A stretch of DNA of 64,000 nucleotides from an uncultured Rhizobium sp. (GTDB taxonomy: Bacteria > Pseudomonadota > Alphaproteobacteria > Rhizobiales > Rhizobiaceae), in assembly GCA_945952415.1 (NCBI GenBank), contig CAMFIF010000003.1, positions 124,001-188,000 of the forward strand, read 5' to 3'. Numbering within the stretch: position 1 is the first letter of the stretch; every line of letters begins with the position of its first letter. The position numbers and the translations under genes were made by a program. The notes under the pieces are model-generated. The model was not told where the DNA came from, did no database searches, and saw only the letters and a program-made list of their open reading frames with translations. Of the stretch, positions 7,990 to 17,385 are shown one piece after another.

Positions 7990-9651
7990 TTATTCCGCAA
8001 CCGGAAGCCGGAAGCAGACCACCGAGAGCGGCAGGATCAGCACGCTTTCTCCCGCTTCCTGCGGCGGGAAACCGGGCAGCGCCACGGGCACCGCCTCGGA
8101 AAGCACCCGATCCGCTTCGATCGTTGCCGGCGAGCGCGTCAGGTTGAAGTAGAAGCGAAACCGCTCCCCCTCCCTTTCCCGCTCGAAGACAAGGAGATCC
8201 TGGTTCGTATCGATGAAGCGGAAGCGCCCCTCGCGCAGCACCGCATGCTCGTCGCGGAAGGCTAGCATCCGGCGGTAATGGTTGAGCACCGAGGCGGGAT
8301 CGCGATCCTGCTTGTCGACCGCAAGGCCCGTATGAGCCCGGGAAACCGGCAGCCAGGGCTTGTCGGCGGCAGTGAAGCCCGCATGCCGGGCCGTCGAATC
8401 CCAGACCATCGGCGTGCGGCATCCGTCGCGGCCCTTGAAGGCCGGCCAGAAGCGGATGCCGTAGGGATCGCGCAGATCCTCGAAAGCGAGTTCCGCTTCC
8501 GGAAGGCCGAGTTCCTCGCCCTGGTAGAGGCAGATCGAGCCGCGCAGCGTGGCAATCAGCGTCAGGCAGAGCTTGGCCATATGGTCCCGCTCGTCGGGAT
8601 GGGCGATGAACCGCGAGACATGCCGCTGCACATCATGGTTGGAAAAGGCCCAGCAGACCCATCCGTCCCGCACCTTCGTCTCGAAGGCATTGATGCACTT
8701 GCGGAAATGGGCGGCGGAAAATTCCGGCCCCAGGAGATCGAAGGTGTAGCACATGTGCAGCTTGTCGCCGCCGCTCGTATAGGCGGCGAGCGTCTGCAGC
8801 GAGCGCGTGCCATCGCCCACCTCCCCCACCGTCGCGCGGTCGGGGTAGAGATCCAGAAGCGCGCGGATTCGCTTCATGAAGTCCACATTCTCCGGCTGGC
8901 TCTTGTCGTAGAGATGCTGCTGCATGCCATAGGGGTTGGTGTCGGGCGCATCATTGCCCATTTCCGCATCCGGATCGGCCGGCGGATTGTTCTCCAGCCC
9001 CCGGCTGTGGAAATAGTAATTCACCGTATCCAGCCGGAAGCCGTCGACACCCCGGTCCAGCCAGAATTTCAGCACCTTCAGCACCGCATCCTGCACATCG
9101 GGATTGTGGAAGTTCAGGTCGGGCTGCGAGGTCAGGAAGTTGTGCATGTAGAACTGGCGGCGCACGCCATCCCATTCCCAGGCCGGGCCGCCGAAGATCG
9201 AAAGCCAGTTGTTCGGCGGGTTGCCATCCGGCTTCGGATCGGCCCAGACATACCAGTCCGCCTTGGGATTGGTGCGGCTGGAGCGGCTTTCCTTGAACCA
9301 GGGATGCTGGTCCGACGTGTGCGAAATCACCTGGTCGATGATGATCTTGAGACCCAGCCGATGGGCTTCCGCCAGCATTTCGTCGAAATCCGAAAGCGTG
9401 CCGAACATCGGATCGACATCGCAATAATCGGAAACGTCATAGCCCATGTCCGCCTGGGGCGAGGTGAAGAAGGGCGATAGCCAGATGGCATCGACCCCGA
9501 GCGAGGCGATATAGGGCAGGCGCAGCGTGACACCCTGCAGGTCGCCGATACCATCGGCGGTCGTGTCCTGAAAGGACCGCGGATACACTTGGTAGATGGC
9601 CGCGCCACGCCACCAGTCTTTACCGCGGGACACACGCTTCGTCTCGTTCAT
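7990..9651 (-). CDS. aglA: Alpha-glucosidase, glycoside hydrolase family 13
   Basis: A 553-residue cytoplasmic GH13 enzyme of the oligo-1,6-glucosidase / AglA type that hydrolyses terminal alpha-glucosides such as sucrose, maltose or trehalose-like sugars. Seen in order are YQVYPRSFQD, DAIWLSPFFTSP, DQVISHTSDQHPWF, the nucleophile Asp in GFRLDTVNYY, the acid/base Glu in VGEVGD, and the transition-state aspartate in FSNHDVQRH. It lacks the aglEFG transporter genes that accompany it in other rhizobia, so it is an orphan copy here. It is transcribed away from the KDG kinase gene, sharing a 226-bp intergenic region. The symbol is by family resemblance. Confidence 0.85.
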   Translation of the reverse strand: MNETKRVSRGKDWWRGAAIYQVYPRSFQDTTADGIGDLQGVTLRLPYIASLGVDAIWLSPFFTSPQADMGYDVSDYCDVDPMFGTLSDFDEMLAEAHRLGLKIIIDQVISHTSDQHPWFKESRSSRTNPKADWYVWADPKPDGNPPNNWLSIFGGPAWEWDGVRRQFYMHNFLTSQPDLNFHNPDVQDAVLKVLKFWLDRGVDGFRLDTVNYYFHSRGLENNPPADPDAEMGNDAPDTNPYGMQQHLYDKSQPENVDFMKRIRALLDLYPDRATVGEVGDGTRSLQTLAAYTSGGDKLHMCYTFDLLGPEFSAAHFRKCINAFETKVRDGWVCWAFSNHDVQRHVSRFIAHPDERDHMAKLCLTLIATLRGSICLYQGEELGLPEAELAFEDLRDPYGIRFWPAFKGRDGCRTPMVWDSTARHAGFTAADKPWLPVSRAHTGLAVDKQDRDPASVLNHYRRMLAFRDEHAVLREGRFRFIDTNQDLLVFEREREGERFRFYFNLTRSPATIEADRVLSEAVPVALPGFPPQEAGESVLILPLSVVCFRLPVAE

Positions 9652-9788
9652 TCGATGAATCCTTGTCGCTTCCGGGCTGAGGCCGACCGGGCCGGGGCGG
9701 CCCGCGAAATGGGGTTTTCAACAGGATAACCATCTAACGGGCCACCGGGGTCCCGTAAACGGGTGCCATTTCCGAAAAGACTGGTTTA

Positions 9789-9806
9789 TTCATCCTTTGG
9801 GATGAA
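9789..9806 (+). promoter_or_regulatory. Small hairpin between aglA and kdgK
   Basis: TTCATCC and GGATGAA pair around TTTG, about 70 bp before kdgK. A nearby palindrome, CCCGT-AA-ACGGG at 9752-9763, lies in the same divergent region. Either could be an operator; no regulator is encoded beside them. Confidence 0.3.
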
Positions 9807-9877
9807 AGACTGTGGATGGACGGATTTCCGCCATTTTCACGGCACGGTCTCCATGGCAGCGGGAGGAATTTCGGGTG

Positions 9878-10807
9878 ATGGACAGGCAGCGGCTACTGTC
9901 GATTGGCGAATGCATGGTCGAGATGGCCCCTGTGGAAGGTGGCCTGTATCGCTCCGCATTTGCTGGCGATACGTTCAACACCGCCTGGTATGCCCGAGAG
10001 CTGCTTCCTGCCGGCTTCCATGTGGATTATGCCTCGGGCGTCGGCAATGATCCGCTGTCGGAAGCCCTGATCGGATTCATGCATGAGGCGGGCATCGGGG
10101 TCAGCGGCGTGCGTGTCGTGCCCAATGCAAGGATCGGCCTTTACATGATCCAGCTTGCCGATAATGGCGAGCGCAGCTTCGTCTACTGGCGCGATACATC
10201 GGCCGCCCGCCAGCTGGCCGGCGATCCGGCGCTTCTGCGTCGAACCATCGAGCGCGCCGGCTTCATCCATTTTTCCGGCATCACCCTCGCCATCCTCTCG
10301 CCCTCCGACCGGGAGCTTCTGCTGTCCGAACTGCGCCGGGCAAAGGCGGCCGGTGCGACGATCTCCTTCGATCCCAACATCCGCCCGCAGCTCTGGGAAA
10401 GCCGTCAGGCCATGAAGGAGGCCTGCGAGGCCGCCGCCCGCGCCTCCACGCTCGTTCTCCCCGGGCTCGACGAGGAGAAGGCCCATTTCGGCATCGGTGA
10501 CCAGAAGGAAGCGATCGACCGCTACCGCGCGCTCGGTCTCGAAGCCATCGTGCTGAAGAAGGGGGGCGAAGGCGCCATCGTCTGGCAGAAGGGCACGACG
10601 ACGCCGATTTCCGCCGCACCCGCGCCCCGCATCGTGGATACAACCGCTGCCGGCGACAGTTTCGACGGGGCGCTTCTGGCGCATCTCATGCGCGGCGAGG
10701 CGCTGGACCGCGCCGCCCGCAAGGCCTCCATTGTCGCGGCGGAGGTCATCGGCCAGCGCGGCGCGCTGGTAAAGATCAGCATGCGCGTTTCGGCAAACCA
10801 GCGTTAG
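9878..10807 (+). CDS. kdgK: 2-Dehydro-3-deoxygluconokinase (PfkB family)
   Basis: A 309-residue PfkB-type sugar kinase that phosphorylates 2-keto-3-deoxygluconate to KDPG, feeding the Entner-Doudoroff pathway. The N-terminal signature (LLSIGECMVEM, FAGDTFNTAWYARELL) and the C-terminal catalytic loop DTTAAGDSFDGALL with its base aspartate are clear, and FDPNIRPQLW is typical of KdgK. ATG 9878 is chosen because GGGAGGAA lies 11 nt upstream; the frame is open further upstream but unconserved. No KDG-producing genes are adjacent, so another keto-sugar substrate is possible. Confidence 0.85.
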   Translation: MDRQRLLSIGECMVEMAPVEGGLYRSAFAGDTFNTAWYARELLPAGFHVDYASGVGNDPLSEALIGFMHEAGIGVSGVRVVPNARIGLYMIQLADNGERSFVYWRDTSAARQLAGDPALLRRTIERAGFIHFSGITLAILSPSDRELLLSELRRAKAAGATISFDPNIRPQLWESRQAMKEACEAAARASTLVLPGLDEEKAHFGIGDQKEAIDRYRALGLEAIVLKKGGEGAIVWQKGTTTPISAAPAPRIVDTTAAGDSFDGALLAHLMRGEALDRAARKASIVAAEVIGQRGALVKISMRVSANQR

Positions 10808-10899
10808 GCTGTCATTTCCCTCTTACATTTGCAGATGATGATGGGACCGGCGACGAGTCGTTACCCCGTCCCGATCCGCGAAAAGAGGCAGGATGAGCC

Positions 10900-11988
10900 A
10901 TGCACAGAATCACCATCGTTACGGATGCCTGGCATCCGCAGGTCAATGGCGTGGTTCGGTCCATCGAGAACACGATCAGCCATCTGGAAAGCTTCGGCGC
11001 GGATATCCGGCTCATCACGCCGGCCGGCTTTCGCAGCGTCCCCTGCCCCACCTATCCGGAAATCCGCCTGTCGCTCGCCACCTATGGGCAGGTGGCCCGG
11101 GCGCTGGAAAAATGCCGCCCCTCCTTCGTGCATATCGCCACCGAAGGGCCGCTTGGCCTTCTGGCCCGGCACTGGTGCCTGAAGCATGGCAAGCCCTTCA
11201 CCACCTGCTATCACACGCGCTTTCCGGAATATGTGGCGGCCCGCTTTCCGCTGCCGCTCGGGCTTCTCTACCGCTTCGTGCGCTGGTTTCACAATGCCGG
11301 CGCCGCCTGCATGGTGGCGACTGAAAGCCTGGAGCGCGAGCTCTCCGCCCGCGGCCTGAAGAACCTGGTGCGCTGGACCCGCGGCATTGACACGGAGCGC
11401 TTCCGGCCGCGGGAGAAAAGCCCGCGCCCGCTCGGCCTTTCCCGGCCGCTCTTCGTCACCATCGGGCGCGTGGCGCGGGAAAAGAACCTGCCTGCCTTCC
11501 TCGATCTCGATCTGCCGGGCTCGAAGATGGTGGTGGGCGATGGGCCCGAACGGGCCGCGCTTCAAAAGCGCTATCCGGATGTCTGCTTCACCGGCGTCAA
11601 GCATGGCGAGGAACTGGCACGCCTCTTTGCGGAAGCCGATGTCTTCGTCTTCCCATCGCTCACCGATACATTCGGCAACACGATCCTTGAGGCGCTGGCG
11701 TCAGGCGTGCCGGTCGCGGCCTTTCCGGTCACCGGCCCCGTCGATATCCTGAAGGATCATCCGGAAGCGGGCGTGGTCTGCGAGGATCTTCGCGCCGCCT
11801 GCCTCGCCGCCCTTGAGGCAAGCCCGCAGGCGGCGCGCGCACTGGCCGCCTCCTACAGCTGGGAAGCAGCAAGCCGCCAGTTTCTCGACAATATCCTCGA
11901 TGCCAATGACGTCAGGCCCCGCCGCCGCCTGATGCGGCGCGTCATGGCCAAGGTCATTCGCCGCCGGCCCGGCATGGCCGGGCCATAA
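10900..11988 (+). CDS. Glycosyltransferase family 4 (GT-B fold)
   Basis: A 362-residue retaining glycosyltransferase. The N-terminal Rossmann half begins ITIVTDAWHPQVNGVVRSI, matching the group that includes MgtA-like mannosyl/glucosyl transferases acting on glycolipids or lipopolysaccharide. The C-terminal half has the sugar-nucleotide site with the EX7E motif (SLTDTFGNTILEALASG). The C-terminus is very basic (RPRRRLMRRVMAKVIRRR), which favours attachment to the inner face of the membrane. Acceptor and donor are unknown; a membrane glycolipid role is inference. The der stop lies only 10 nt away on the opposite strand. Confidence 0.8.
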   Translation: MHRITIVTDAWHPQVNGVVRSIENTISHLESFGADIRLITPAGFRSVPCPTYPEIRLSLATYGQVARALEKCRPSFVHIATEGPLGLLARHWCLKHGKPFTTCYHTRFPEYVAARFPLPLGLLYRFVRWFHNAGAACMVATESLERELSARGLKNLVRWTRGIDTERFRPREKSPRPLGLSRPLFVTIGRVAREKNLPAFLDLDLPGSKMVVGDGPERAALQKRYPDVCFTGVKHGEELARLFAEADVFVFPSLTDTFGNTILEALASGVPVAAFPVTGPVDILKDHPEAGVVCEDLRAACLAALEASPQAARALAASYSWEAASRQFLDNILDANDVRPRRRLMRRVMAKVIRRRPGMAGP

Positions 11989-11998
11989 CCATGCGCCC

Positions 11999-13423
11999 TC
12001 AGCGCTTCTTCTTGCGGTTTTCGAAGGGATTTTCCGATGCGCGGAAATGGATGCGGATCGGCACGCCCGGCATCTGGAAATCGGTGCGCAGGCCATTGAT
12101 CAGGAAGCGCGTATAGCTGTCGGGCAGCGCATCCGGCCGGGTGCAGGAAATCATGAAGGCCGGCGGACGCGCCTTCACCTGCGTCATGTATTTCAGCTTC
12201 AGCCGGCGGCCGGAGACGGCCGGTGGCGGATGCTGGATCTGCTGCTGCTCCAGCCAGCGGTTCAGCCGCGCTGTCGAAATGCGCTTGTTCCAGACCTTGT
12301 CCGTATCGATGACCGACTGCATCAGGCGGTCAAGGCCCTCGCCCGTCTGCCCGGAAATCGGCACGGCCCGGATGCCACGCGCCTGCGGCAGAAGCCGCTC
12401 GGTCTTCTCGCGCAGATCCGCAAGCACCGCCTGCCGGTCCTCGATCATGTCCCACTTGTTGAAGGCGAGCACGGCGGCGCGGCCCTCGCGCAGCACGAGA
12501 TCGACAATCTGGAGATCCTGCTTCTCGAAGGGAATGGTCGCATCGAAGACGATGACCACGGTTTCGGCAAAGCGGATTGCGCGCAGGCCATCGGCGACAG
12601 AGAGCTTTTCGAGCTTTTCCGTCACGCGCGCCTTGCGCCGCATGCCGGCCGTGTCGAACATCTTGATCGTCCGTCCGCGCCAGTCCCACTCCACCGAGAT
12701 GGAATCGCGCGTAATCCCGGCCTCCGGGCCGGTCAGCAGCCGGTCTTCGCCGAGGAAGCGGTTGATGAGCGTGGATTTGCCCGCATTCGGACGCCCGACA
12801 ATGGCGACGCGCAGCGGCTTGGTTTCGTCATAGACGGGCTCTTCCTCGCTCTCCTCGGCCCCTTCCTCGGGGCGCGGGATCACCACATCGGTTTCCGCCA
12901 CGTCCTCGGGCTCGGGGAAGGCCACATCTTCGCCCACCGCCGCAACGATCGCGTCGCGCAGATCCAGCATGCCCTGCCCATGCTCCGCCGAGATCGGCAC
13001 CGGATCGCCCAGCCCCAGCGTGAAGGCATCGTAGAAGCCGCCATCGGAACCGCGGGCCTCGGACTTGTTCGCGACGAGGACCACCGGCTTGCCGCGCTTG
13101 CGGAGCATCTCGGCCAGCGTCATGTCGACGGGCGTCAGCCCTGCCTTCGCATCCACCACGAAAAGCGTGAGATCCGCATCGTCGATGGCGGTTTCGGTCT
13201 GCTGGCGCATGCGGCCCTGCAGCGTATCGGGCGCGGCAATTTCAAGACCCGCCGTATCGATGATCTGGAACCGGAGATCGACGAGCTTGGCATCGCCAGG
13301 CCGCCGGTCGCGCGTCACGCCGGGCGTATCGTCCACCAGCGCAAGCTTCTTCCCCACGAGCCGGTTGAACAGCGTGGATTTCCCGACATTCGGGCGGCCG
13401 ACAATGGCAACGGTAAAGCTCAT
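11999..13423 (-). CDS. der: Ribosome-assembly GTPase Der (EngA)
   Basis: A 474-residue tandem-GTPase needed for 50S subunit maturation. Two G domains are visible, each with its own Walker [10 protein letters not shown] near the N-terminus and GRPNAGKST near residue 210. The second is followed by [11 protein letters not shown] and NKWDM, and a KH-like C-terminal domain ends in a basic tail (ENRKKKR). The acidic linker ([15 protein letters not shown]) between the G domains is normal. The start is the ATG at the 13423 end ([12 protein letters not shown]), not the open frame beyond it. It follows the TPR gene on the same strand by 92 nt, the YfgM-Der arrangement seen widely in proteobacteria. Confidence 0.95.
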   Translation of the reverse strand: MSFTVAIVGRPNVGKSTLFNRLVGKKLALVDDTPGVTRDRRPGDAKLVDLRFQIIDTAGLEIAAPDTLQGRMRQQTETAIDDADLTLFVVDAKAGLTPVDMTLAEMLRKRGKPVVLVANKSEARGSDGGFYDAFTLGLGDPVPISAEHGQGMLDLRDAIVAAVGEDVAFPEPEDVAETDVVIPRPEEGAEESEEEPVYDETKPLRVAIVGRPNAGKSTLINRFLGEDRLLTGPEAGITRDSISVEWDWRGRTIKMFDTAGMRRKARVTEKLEKLSVADGLRAIRFAETVVIVFDATIPFEKQDLQIVDLVLREGRAAVLAFNKWDMIEDRQAVLADLREKTERLLPQARGIRAVPISGQTGEGLDRLMQSVIDTDKVWNKRISTARLNRWLEQQQIQHPPPAVSGRRLKLKYMTQVKARPPAFMISCTRPDALPDSYTRFLINGLRTDFQMPGVPIRIHFRASENPFENRKKKR

Positions 13424-13515
13424 CGGTCTACTTTCGTGTTCTGGCCGCGAAGGGCTCTTCTTGTTCTTGGCCGCCCGCTGCACTGCGCGGACGGCATCGA
13501 TAAGGAAAAAATCGG

Positions 13516-14187
13516 TCAGGCGGCCTTGCCGGAAGCGGCAATCACGTCCAGCAGCATCTGTGCCCGGCGGCCGATATTCCGCGGCGTTTCCGGATCGTCG
13601 GCAATCGCCTGGAACCAGTCCCTGGCGCGCTTGTAATCGCCGAGACGATAGGCGGTCAGCCCCAGCACCTCGCGCGCCGAATGGCGCATGGGATTGCCCG
13701 TCGCCGTCAGCGTTTCGGCTTCGGCGGAAACCTGCTCATAGGTGCCCGTATCGACCATCAGCCAGGCCGCGCGCAGATGCGCCACATCCTGGATGGCCGC
13801 CGGAATGGCATTATCCTTGGCAATGGCGGAAAAATCGGCAATCGCGCCCTTGGCATCGCCCTTTTCGGCCTTCAGCGCGGCGGCGCGCATGCGCGCCAGC
13901 ACCGGATAGGAGGCAAAGCCGTCCTTTTCCAGCTTTTCAAGCGCACCGAGCGCCTCGTCCGGCTTGTTGGCCTTGGCAAGATCGGTCGCGGCCAGGAACG
14001 CATCGCCGGAAGCGGAAGCCTGGGAGTTCTGCCAGTACGCATAGATCCGCTCGCCCGCCGTCCCAACGACGATAACGGCTGCCAGAGCAATGACATAGCG
14101 ACCAAAACGCTGCCATGCGGTGCGGAACTGGTCCGAGCGAAGCTCTTCGTTGACTTCGCGAATAAAACTGTCGTCGTTGAATGCCAT
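13516..14187 (-). CDS. YfgM-like tetratricopeptide membrane protein
   Basis: A 223-residue protein with a short cytosolic N-terminus ([17 protein letters not shown]), one transmembrane helix at about residues 30-50 ([19 protein letters not shown]) and periplasmic TPR-like helices. This is the architecture of the DUF2133/YfgM family, linked to the Sec translocon and periplasmic chaperones in E. coli. ATG at the 14187 end has GGAGA ten bases upstream; an earlier in-frame ATG adds six residues. It precedes der and is probably co-transcribed with it. Confidence 0.85.
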   Translation of the reverse strand: MAFNDDSFIREVNEELRSDQFRTAWQRFGRYVIALAAVIVVGTAGERIYAYWQNSQASASGDAFLAATDLAKANKPDEALGALEKLEKDGFASYPVLARMRAAALKAEKGDAKGAIADFSAIAKDNAIPAAIQDVAHLRAAWLMVDTGTYEQVSAEAETLTATGNPMRHSAREVLGLTAYRLGDYKRARDWFQAIADDPETPRNIGRRAQMLLDVIAASGKAA

Positions 14188-14274
14188 TCCTGTCTCCGCT
14201 GCCACAAAGCCCTTGGGCTTCGGCGCCTTCTAACCTTATTTTCCGGGCTTTGTAAGCCCTTTTTCCCGTCCGTC

Positions 14275-14865
14275 TCAGCCGGCCATGGGGATCGGCACGC
14301 CGATCAGCCAGAGATGAAGCCCCTTGATGAGGGCGATGGCAAGGCCAAGGCCGATCACGACAGAGGCGAGATCCCAGATCCAGCTGACGAAGCTGCGCTC
14401 GGTCACCTCGCCCGCCCGCGCCCGGCGCTTCACCGCAATGCGCAGAACCACAGCCCAGGCAAGGAAGGCGACGAAGGTGATCACGGCATAGGCCTCGCCA
14501 TTGACGAGGAGATGGGCAAGCGCCCAGACCTTCACCGCCGTGATCAGCGGATGGCGGGTCTTGGTGGCGATGTAACCCGCCGGCAGCACGCTGGAAACGG
14601 CAAGGATCAGCGCGATCAGCATCAGCGTGACCGTCACATGCACCATCCAGGCAGGCGCGGTGTAGAGCGGCTCGCCGCTTTCGAGCCGCGCCTGATGAAA
14701 GCCATAGGCGAGCAGTGCCAGCGTCGCCACCGAGGCGACGGAATAGAGCCCCATCCACGCGCCTTTGCCGAGGCTTTCGATCAGCCCGGCCCGAAGCCCC
14801 GGAGCGAAAACCCGGATGGAATGGACGCCGAGAAAGGCAACAAGGCCGATGAGAAGCAGTGTCAT
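14275..14865 (-). CDS. NnrU family membrane protein
   Basis: A 196-residue protein with about five to six transmembrane helices. It matches the NnrU family: opening LLIGLVAFLGVHSIRVF, the middle motif GYIATKTRHPLITAVKVWALAHLLVNG, and a final long helix pair. NnrU was named from denitrification clusters, but homologues are widespread and some isomerise zeta-carotene (Z-ISO). Neither nitrogen-oxide nor carotenoid genes are near, so the role is open. GGGGAT precedes the start. Confidence 0.8.
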   Translation of the reverse strand: MTLLLIGLVAFLGVHSIRVFAPGLRAGLIESLGKGAWMGLYSVASVATLALLAYGFHQARLESGEPLYTAPAWMVHVTVTLMLIALILAVSSVLPAGYIATKTRHPLITAVKVWALAHLLVNGEAYAVITFVAFLAWAVVLRIAVKRRARAGEVTERSFVSWIWDLASVVIGLGLAIALIKGLHLWLIGVPIPMAG

Positions 14866-14970
14866 GAATATATCCCCGGAGATGGCGGCACGGCCGCGTC
14901 TTTGGAAAAGTCCTAGCCTCTCCCGCGCCGGATGAAAAGCCTCACCAAAGCTTTGCCTCATTCTGGAGGC

Positions 14971-16017
14971 ATGAAGAGCCCTCAGACGTCAAGGATATCA
15001 AGTTTGCGTTCCCTTCCCCTAGCCATCGCCCTTCTGGCCCTTGCCCTGCCCGCGCATGCCGCGGAAAAGCCGGAACAGCTCGTCATCGTTTCCTTCGACG
15101 GCGCCCATGACAACGCCCAATGGGTGAAGAGCCGCAGCATGGCCACGCGCACCGGCGCGCATTTCACCTATTTTCTCTCCTGCACCTTCCTGAAGCGCTG
15201 GGGCTCGCCGGAACAGGAGGCCTACAGGGCGCCGCATCACGGGGCCGGCAAATCCGCAACCGGCTTTGCCCAGACCGACCGGGAAATCCGCATCCGCCTG
15301 GATCACATCTGGAACGCCCATCTGGAAGGCCATGAGATTGCCAGCCATGCCTGCGGCCATTTCGACGGAAGCGGCTGGTCGAAGGCGGACTGGATGCAGG
15401 AGTTCGCGGCCTTCCGCCAGGCACTCCTCGACGGGTGGCGCGTGGCCGGCATTCCGCAGCGGGAACCTGCCGGCTGGAAGGATTTCGTGACGCAGGGGAT
15501 CATCGGCTTCCGCGCGCCCTACCTCGCCCTTGGCGAAGCTCTGCCCGAAGCCGTGCGCGCCGCAGGCTTTGCCTATGATGCAAGCCTCGTCAGCCACCGG
15601 CCGTCGCTGCCGTTGATGGATCGCGGCCTGCCCCGCTTCGGCCTGCCCCGCATTCCCGAGGGGCCGGCAGGCAAGCCCGTGATCGCCATGGATTACAATC
15701 TCTATGCCCGCCATTCCAAGACGCGGGAAGAGCCGGCCCGCGCCGCGGAATTCGAGGCACGCAGTCTTGATGCCTTCCGCGCCGCCTTTGAGCGGGAATA
15801 CAACGGCAAGCGCATGCCGCTGGAACTCGGCTTCCACTTCGTCGAGATGAACGGCGGCGCCTACTGGCATGCGCTCGACCGCTTTCTCACCGAAACCTGC
15901 CGCAAGCCGGGCGTCGCCTGCGTGTCCTATGCGGAGGCGCTTGGCCGGCTGAAATCCCGCCTGCCCATCGAAAAGGCGGAAGGCGGCCCGGATACCCGCA
16001 CCGCCTCCCCACTCTGA
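14971..16017 (+). CDS. Periplasmic polysaccharide deacetylase-family protein
   Basis: A 348-residue exported protein with a signal sequence (SLPLAIALLALALPAHA then AEKP). The NodB-type fold is recognisable from IVSFDGAHDN (motif 1 aspartates), SHACGH (the HxxxH zinc ligands) and GFRAPYLAL (motif 3), and the catalytic-histidine region is LGFHFVEMNGG. Motif 1 has FDGAHD rather than the usual TFDDG. The substrate is unknown; peptidoglycan or an exopolysaccharide are options. Start choice is uncertain: ATG 14971 has GGAGG too close, and TTG 15004 with AAGGAT upstream would give a cleaner signal peptide. Confidence 0.75.
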   Translation: MKSPQTSRISSLRSLPLAIALLALALPAHAAEKPEQLVIVSFDGAHDNAQWVKSRSMATRTGAHFTYFLSCTFLKRWGSPEQEAYRAPHHGAGKSATGFAQTDREIRIRLDHIWNAHLEGHEIASHACGHFDGSGWSKADWMQEFAAFRQALLDGWRVAGIPQREPAGWKDFVTQGIIGFRAPYLALGEALPEAVRAAGFAYDASLVSHRPSLPLMDRGLPRFGLPRIPEGPAGKPVIAMDYNLYARHSKTREEPARAAEFEARSLDAFRAAFEREYNGKRMPLELGFHFVEMNGGAYWHALDRFLTETCRKPGVACVSYAEALGRLKSRLPIEKAEGGPDTRTASPL

Positions 16018-16033
16018 CCCTGTAGACCCCGCC

Positions 16034-17272
16034 TCAGGCGTTGACGGGCTCCTCCTCGATCGCATCGAGCGGCTTGTCCTCGATCTGCGCCTCGAAGGCG
16101 CGCAGACGCTTGTAGATCGACAGGAGCTCGATGATCGTCGGCCACACGCTGACCAGATACTGGAAAGACGATGCCACCTGACCGAAAGCGCCGGAAATCT
16201 GGTTCAGTGCACCCAGGGAGATTTTCCCCGCGATGATCGAGGGGGCCAACACCAGGATGGAGAAGACATTGTTGATCTGCAGATAAAAGCTGCGGGCGAC
16301 ATTGAAATAGAGATAGTGGAAGTAAAGGCGGAAATAGTTTTTCCGCACATCGTCGAAGAGCTCCGCCACGGTCATGGGATCGGCGCGATCCGCCTTGTCT
16401 TCCCCGTAAACGAGCTCCTTTCGGAAGGCCGCTTCCACCCTTTGATTGCGGAACTCAAGGCCGGGCAGCTTGATGCCGACGACGGCGAGCAGCACTGTGC
16501 CGAACAGCGACCAGAAAATGGCCGCGACCAGCAGCGGGTAAGGCACGCTGCCGACCAGAGGAAGCTCGGTCACATTGGCCGAAAGCCGGATGAGCACCGG
16601 CGTGAAGGCGATCAGCGTCATCACGCTGTCGATCAGGCTAACACCGAGATCTTCGGTCGTCCGGGCAAAGCGCATCGTGTCTTCCTGCACGCGCTGCGAC
16701 GCGCCTTCAACGGTGCGCAGTTTCGGCCAGTGCGCCATGTAATAGTCATTCATCGCGGTGCGCCAGCGGAACACGAAATGGCTGACGAAGAAGCGCGTCA
16801 CCACGGAAACGGCCACGGCGACGAGGGCGATGGAGAGGAAAATCCAGATCTGCCCGTAAAACTCCCCGCCTGTCACAACCCGCGCCTTCGAGACAGCCGC
16901 CTGGATCATGTCCCAGAAGGGACCGTACCAGTTGTTGATGGCGACGCTCACCTGCACCTGGAAATAGGTGACGAAAAGGATGGCGATGGAACCCAGCACC
17001 GACCAGCGCTGCCAAGGATGCGGGGAAATTCGCGCCCAGGCCAGATAGAAGGCGCCCGTCATCAGCGCGAAATAGAGGTAGAACCAGAGGAAATCCGGCT
17101 GGATGAAGGTGGATACGCCAATCACCGGCGGCGCATCGGGCGCGGGCGCACCCATGCCAAGGGCGGCACCCCATTCGGCAACGAGCCCATACCAGAGCCC
17201 TATCGCCAGAATGGCCCAGAGGACGGCGGATATGAAGAACAGGCGGGGATTGGGAAAGAAGGATTTGAACAC
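16034..17272 (-). CDS. bacA: SbmA/BacA-family peptide transporter
   Basis: A 412-residue inner-membrane protein very like BacA of Sinorhizobium meliloti. Matching stretches are [13 protein letters not shown] at the start, [76 protein letters not shown] and [14 protein letters not shown]. BacA imports antimicrobial peptides and is needed for survival against plant nodule peptides and for very-long-chain fatty acid modification of lipid A. The start is GTG at the 17272 end, which aligns with the family N-terminus although no clear ribosome-binding site is visible. The gene is convergent with the deacetylase gene and transcribed alone. Confidence 0.9.
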   Translation of the reverse strand: MFKSFFPNPRLFFISAVLWAILAIGLWYGLVAEWGAALGMGAPAPDAPPVIGVSTFIQPDFLWFYLYFALMTGAFYLAWARISPHPWQRWSVLGSIAILFVTYFQVQVSVAINNWYGPFWDMIQAAVSKARVVTGGEFYGQIWIFLSIALVAVAVSVVTRFFVSHFVFRWRTAMNDYYMAHWPKLRTVEGASQRVQEDTMRFARTTEDLGVSLIDSVMTLIAFTPVLIRLSANVTELPLVGSVPYPLLVAAIFWSLFGTVLLAVVGIKLPGLEFRNQRVEAAFRKELVYGEDKADRADPMTVAELFDDVRKNYFRLYFHYLYFNVARSFYLQINNVFSILVLAPSIIAGKISLGALNQISGAFGQVASSFQYLVSVWPTIIELLSIYKRLRAFEAQIEDKPLDAIEEEPVNA

Positions 17273-17385
17273 GGGAGAGCCCAGCTATAGTTGGTACGCG
17301 GCCGATGGAACCCCGGCCTTTGGCCGCAGACCCTAGAGCATTGCCGGGTCTTTCAGCAATATTTCCGGTTCCGTCTTTCCATTTT

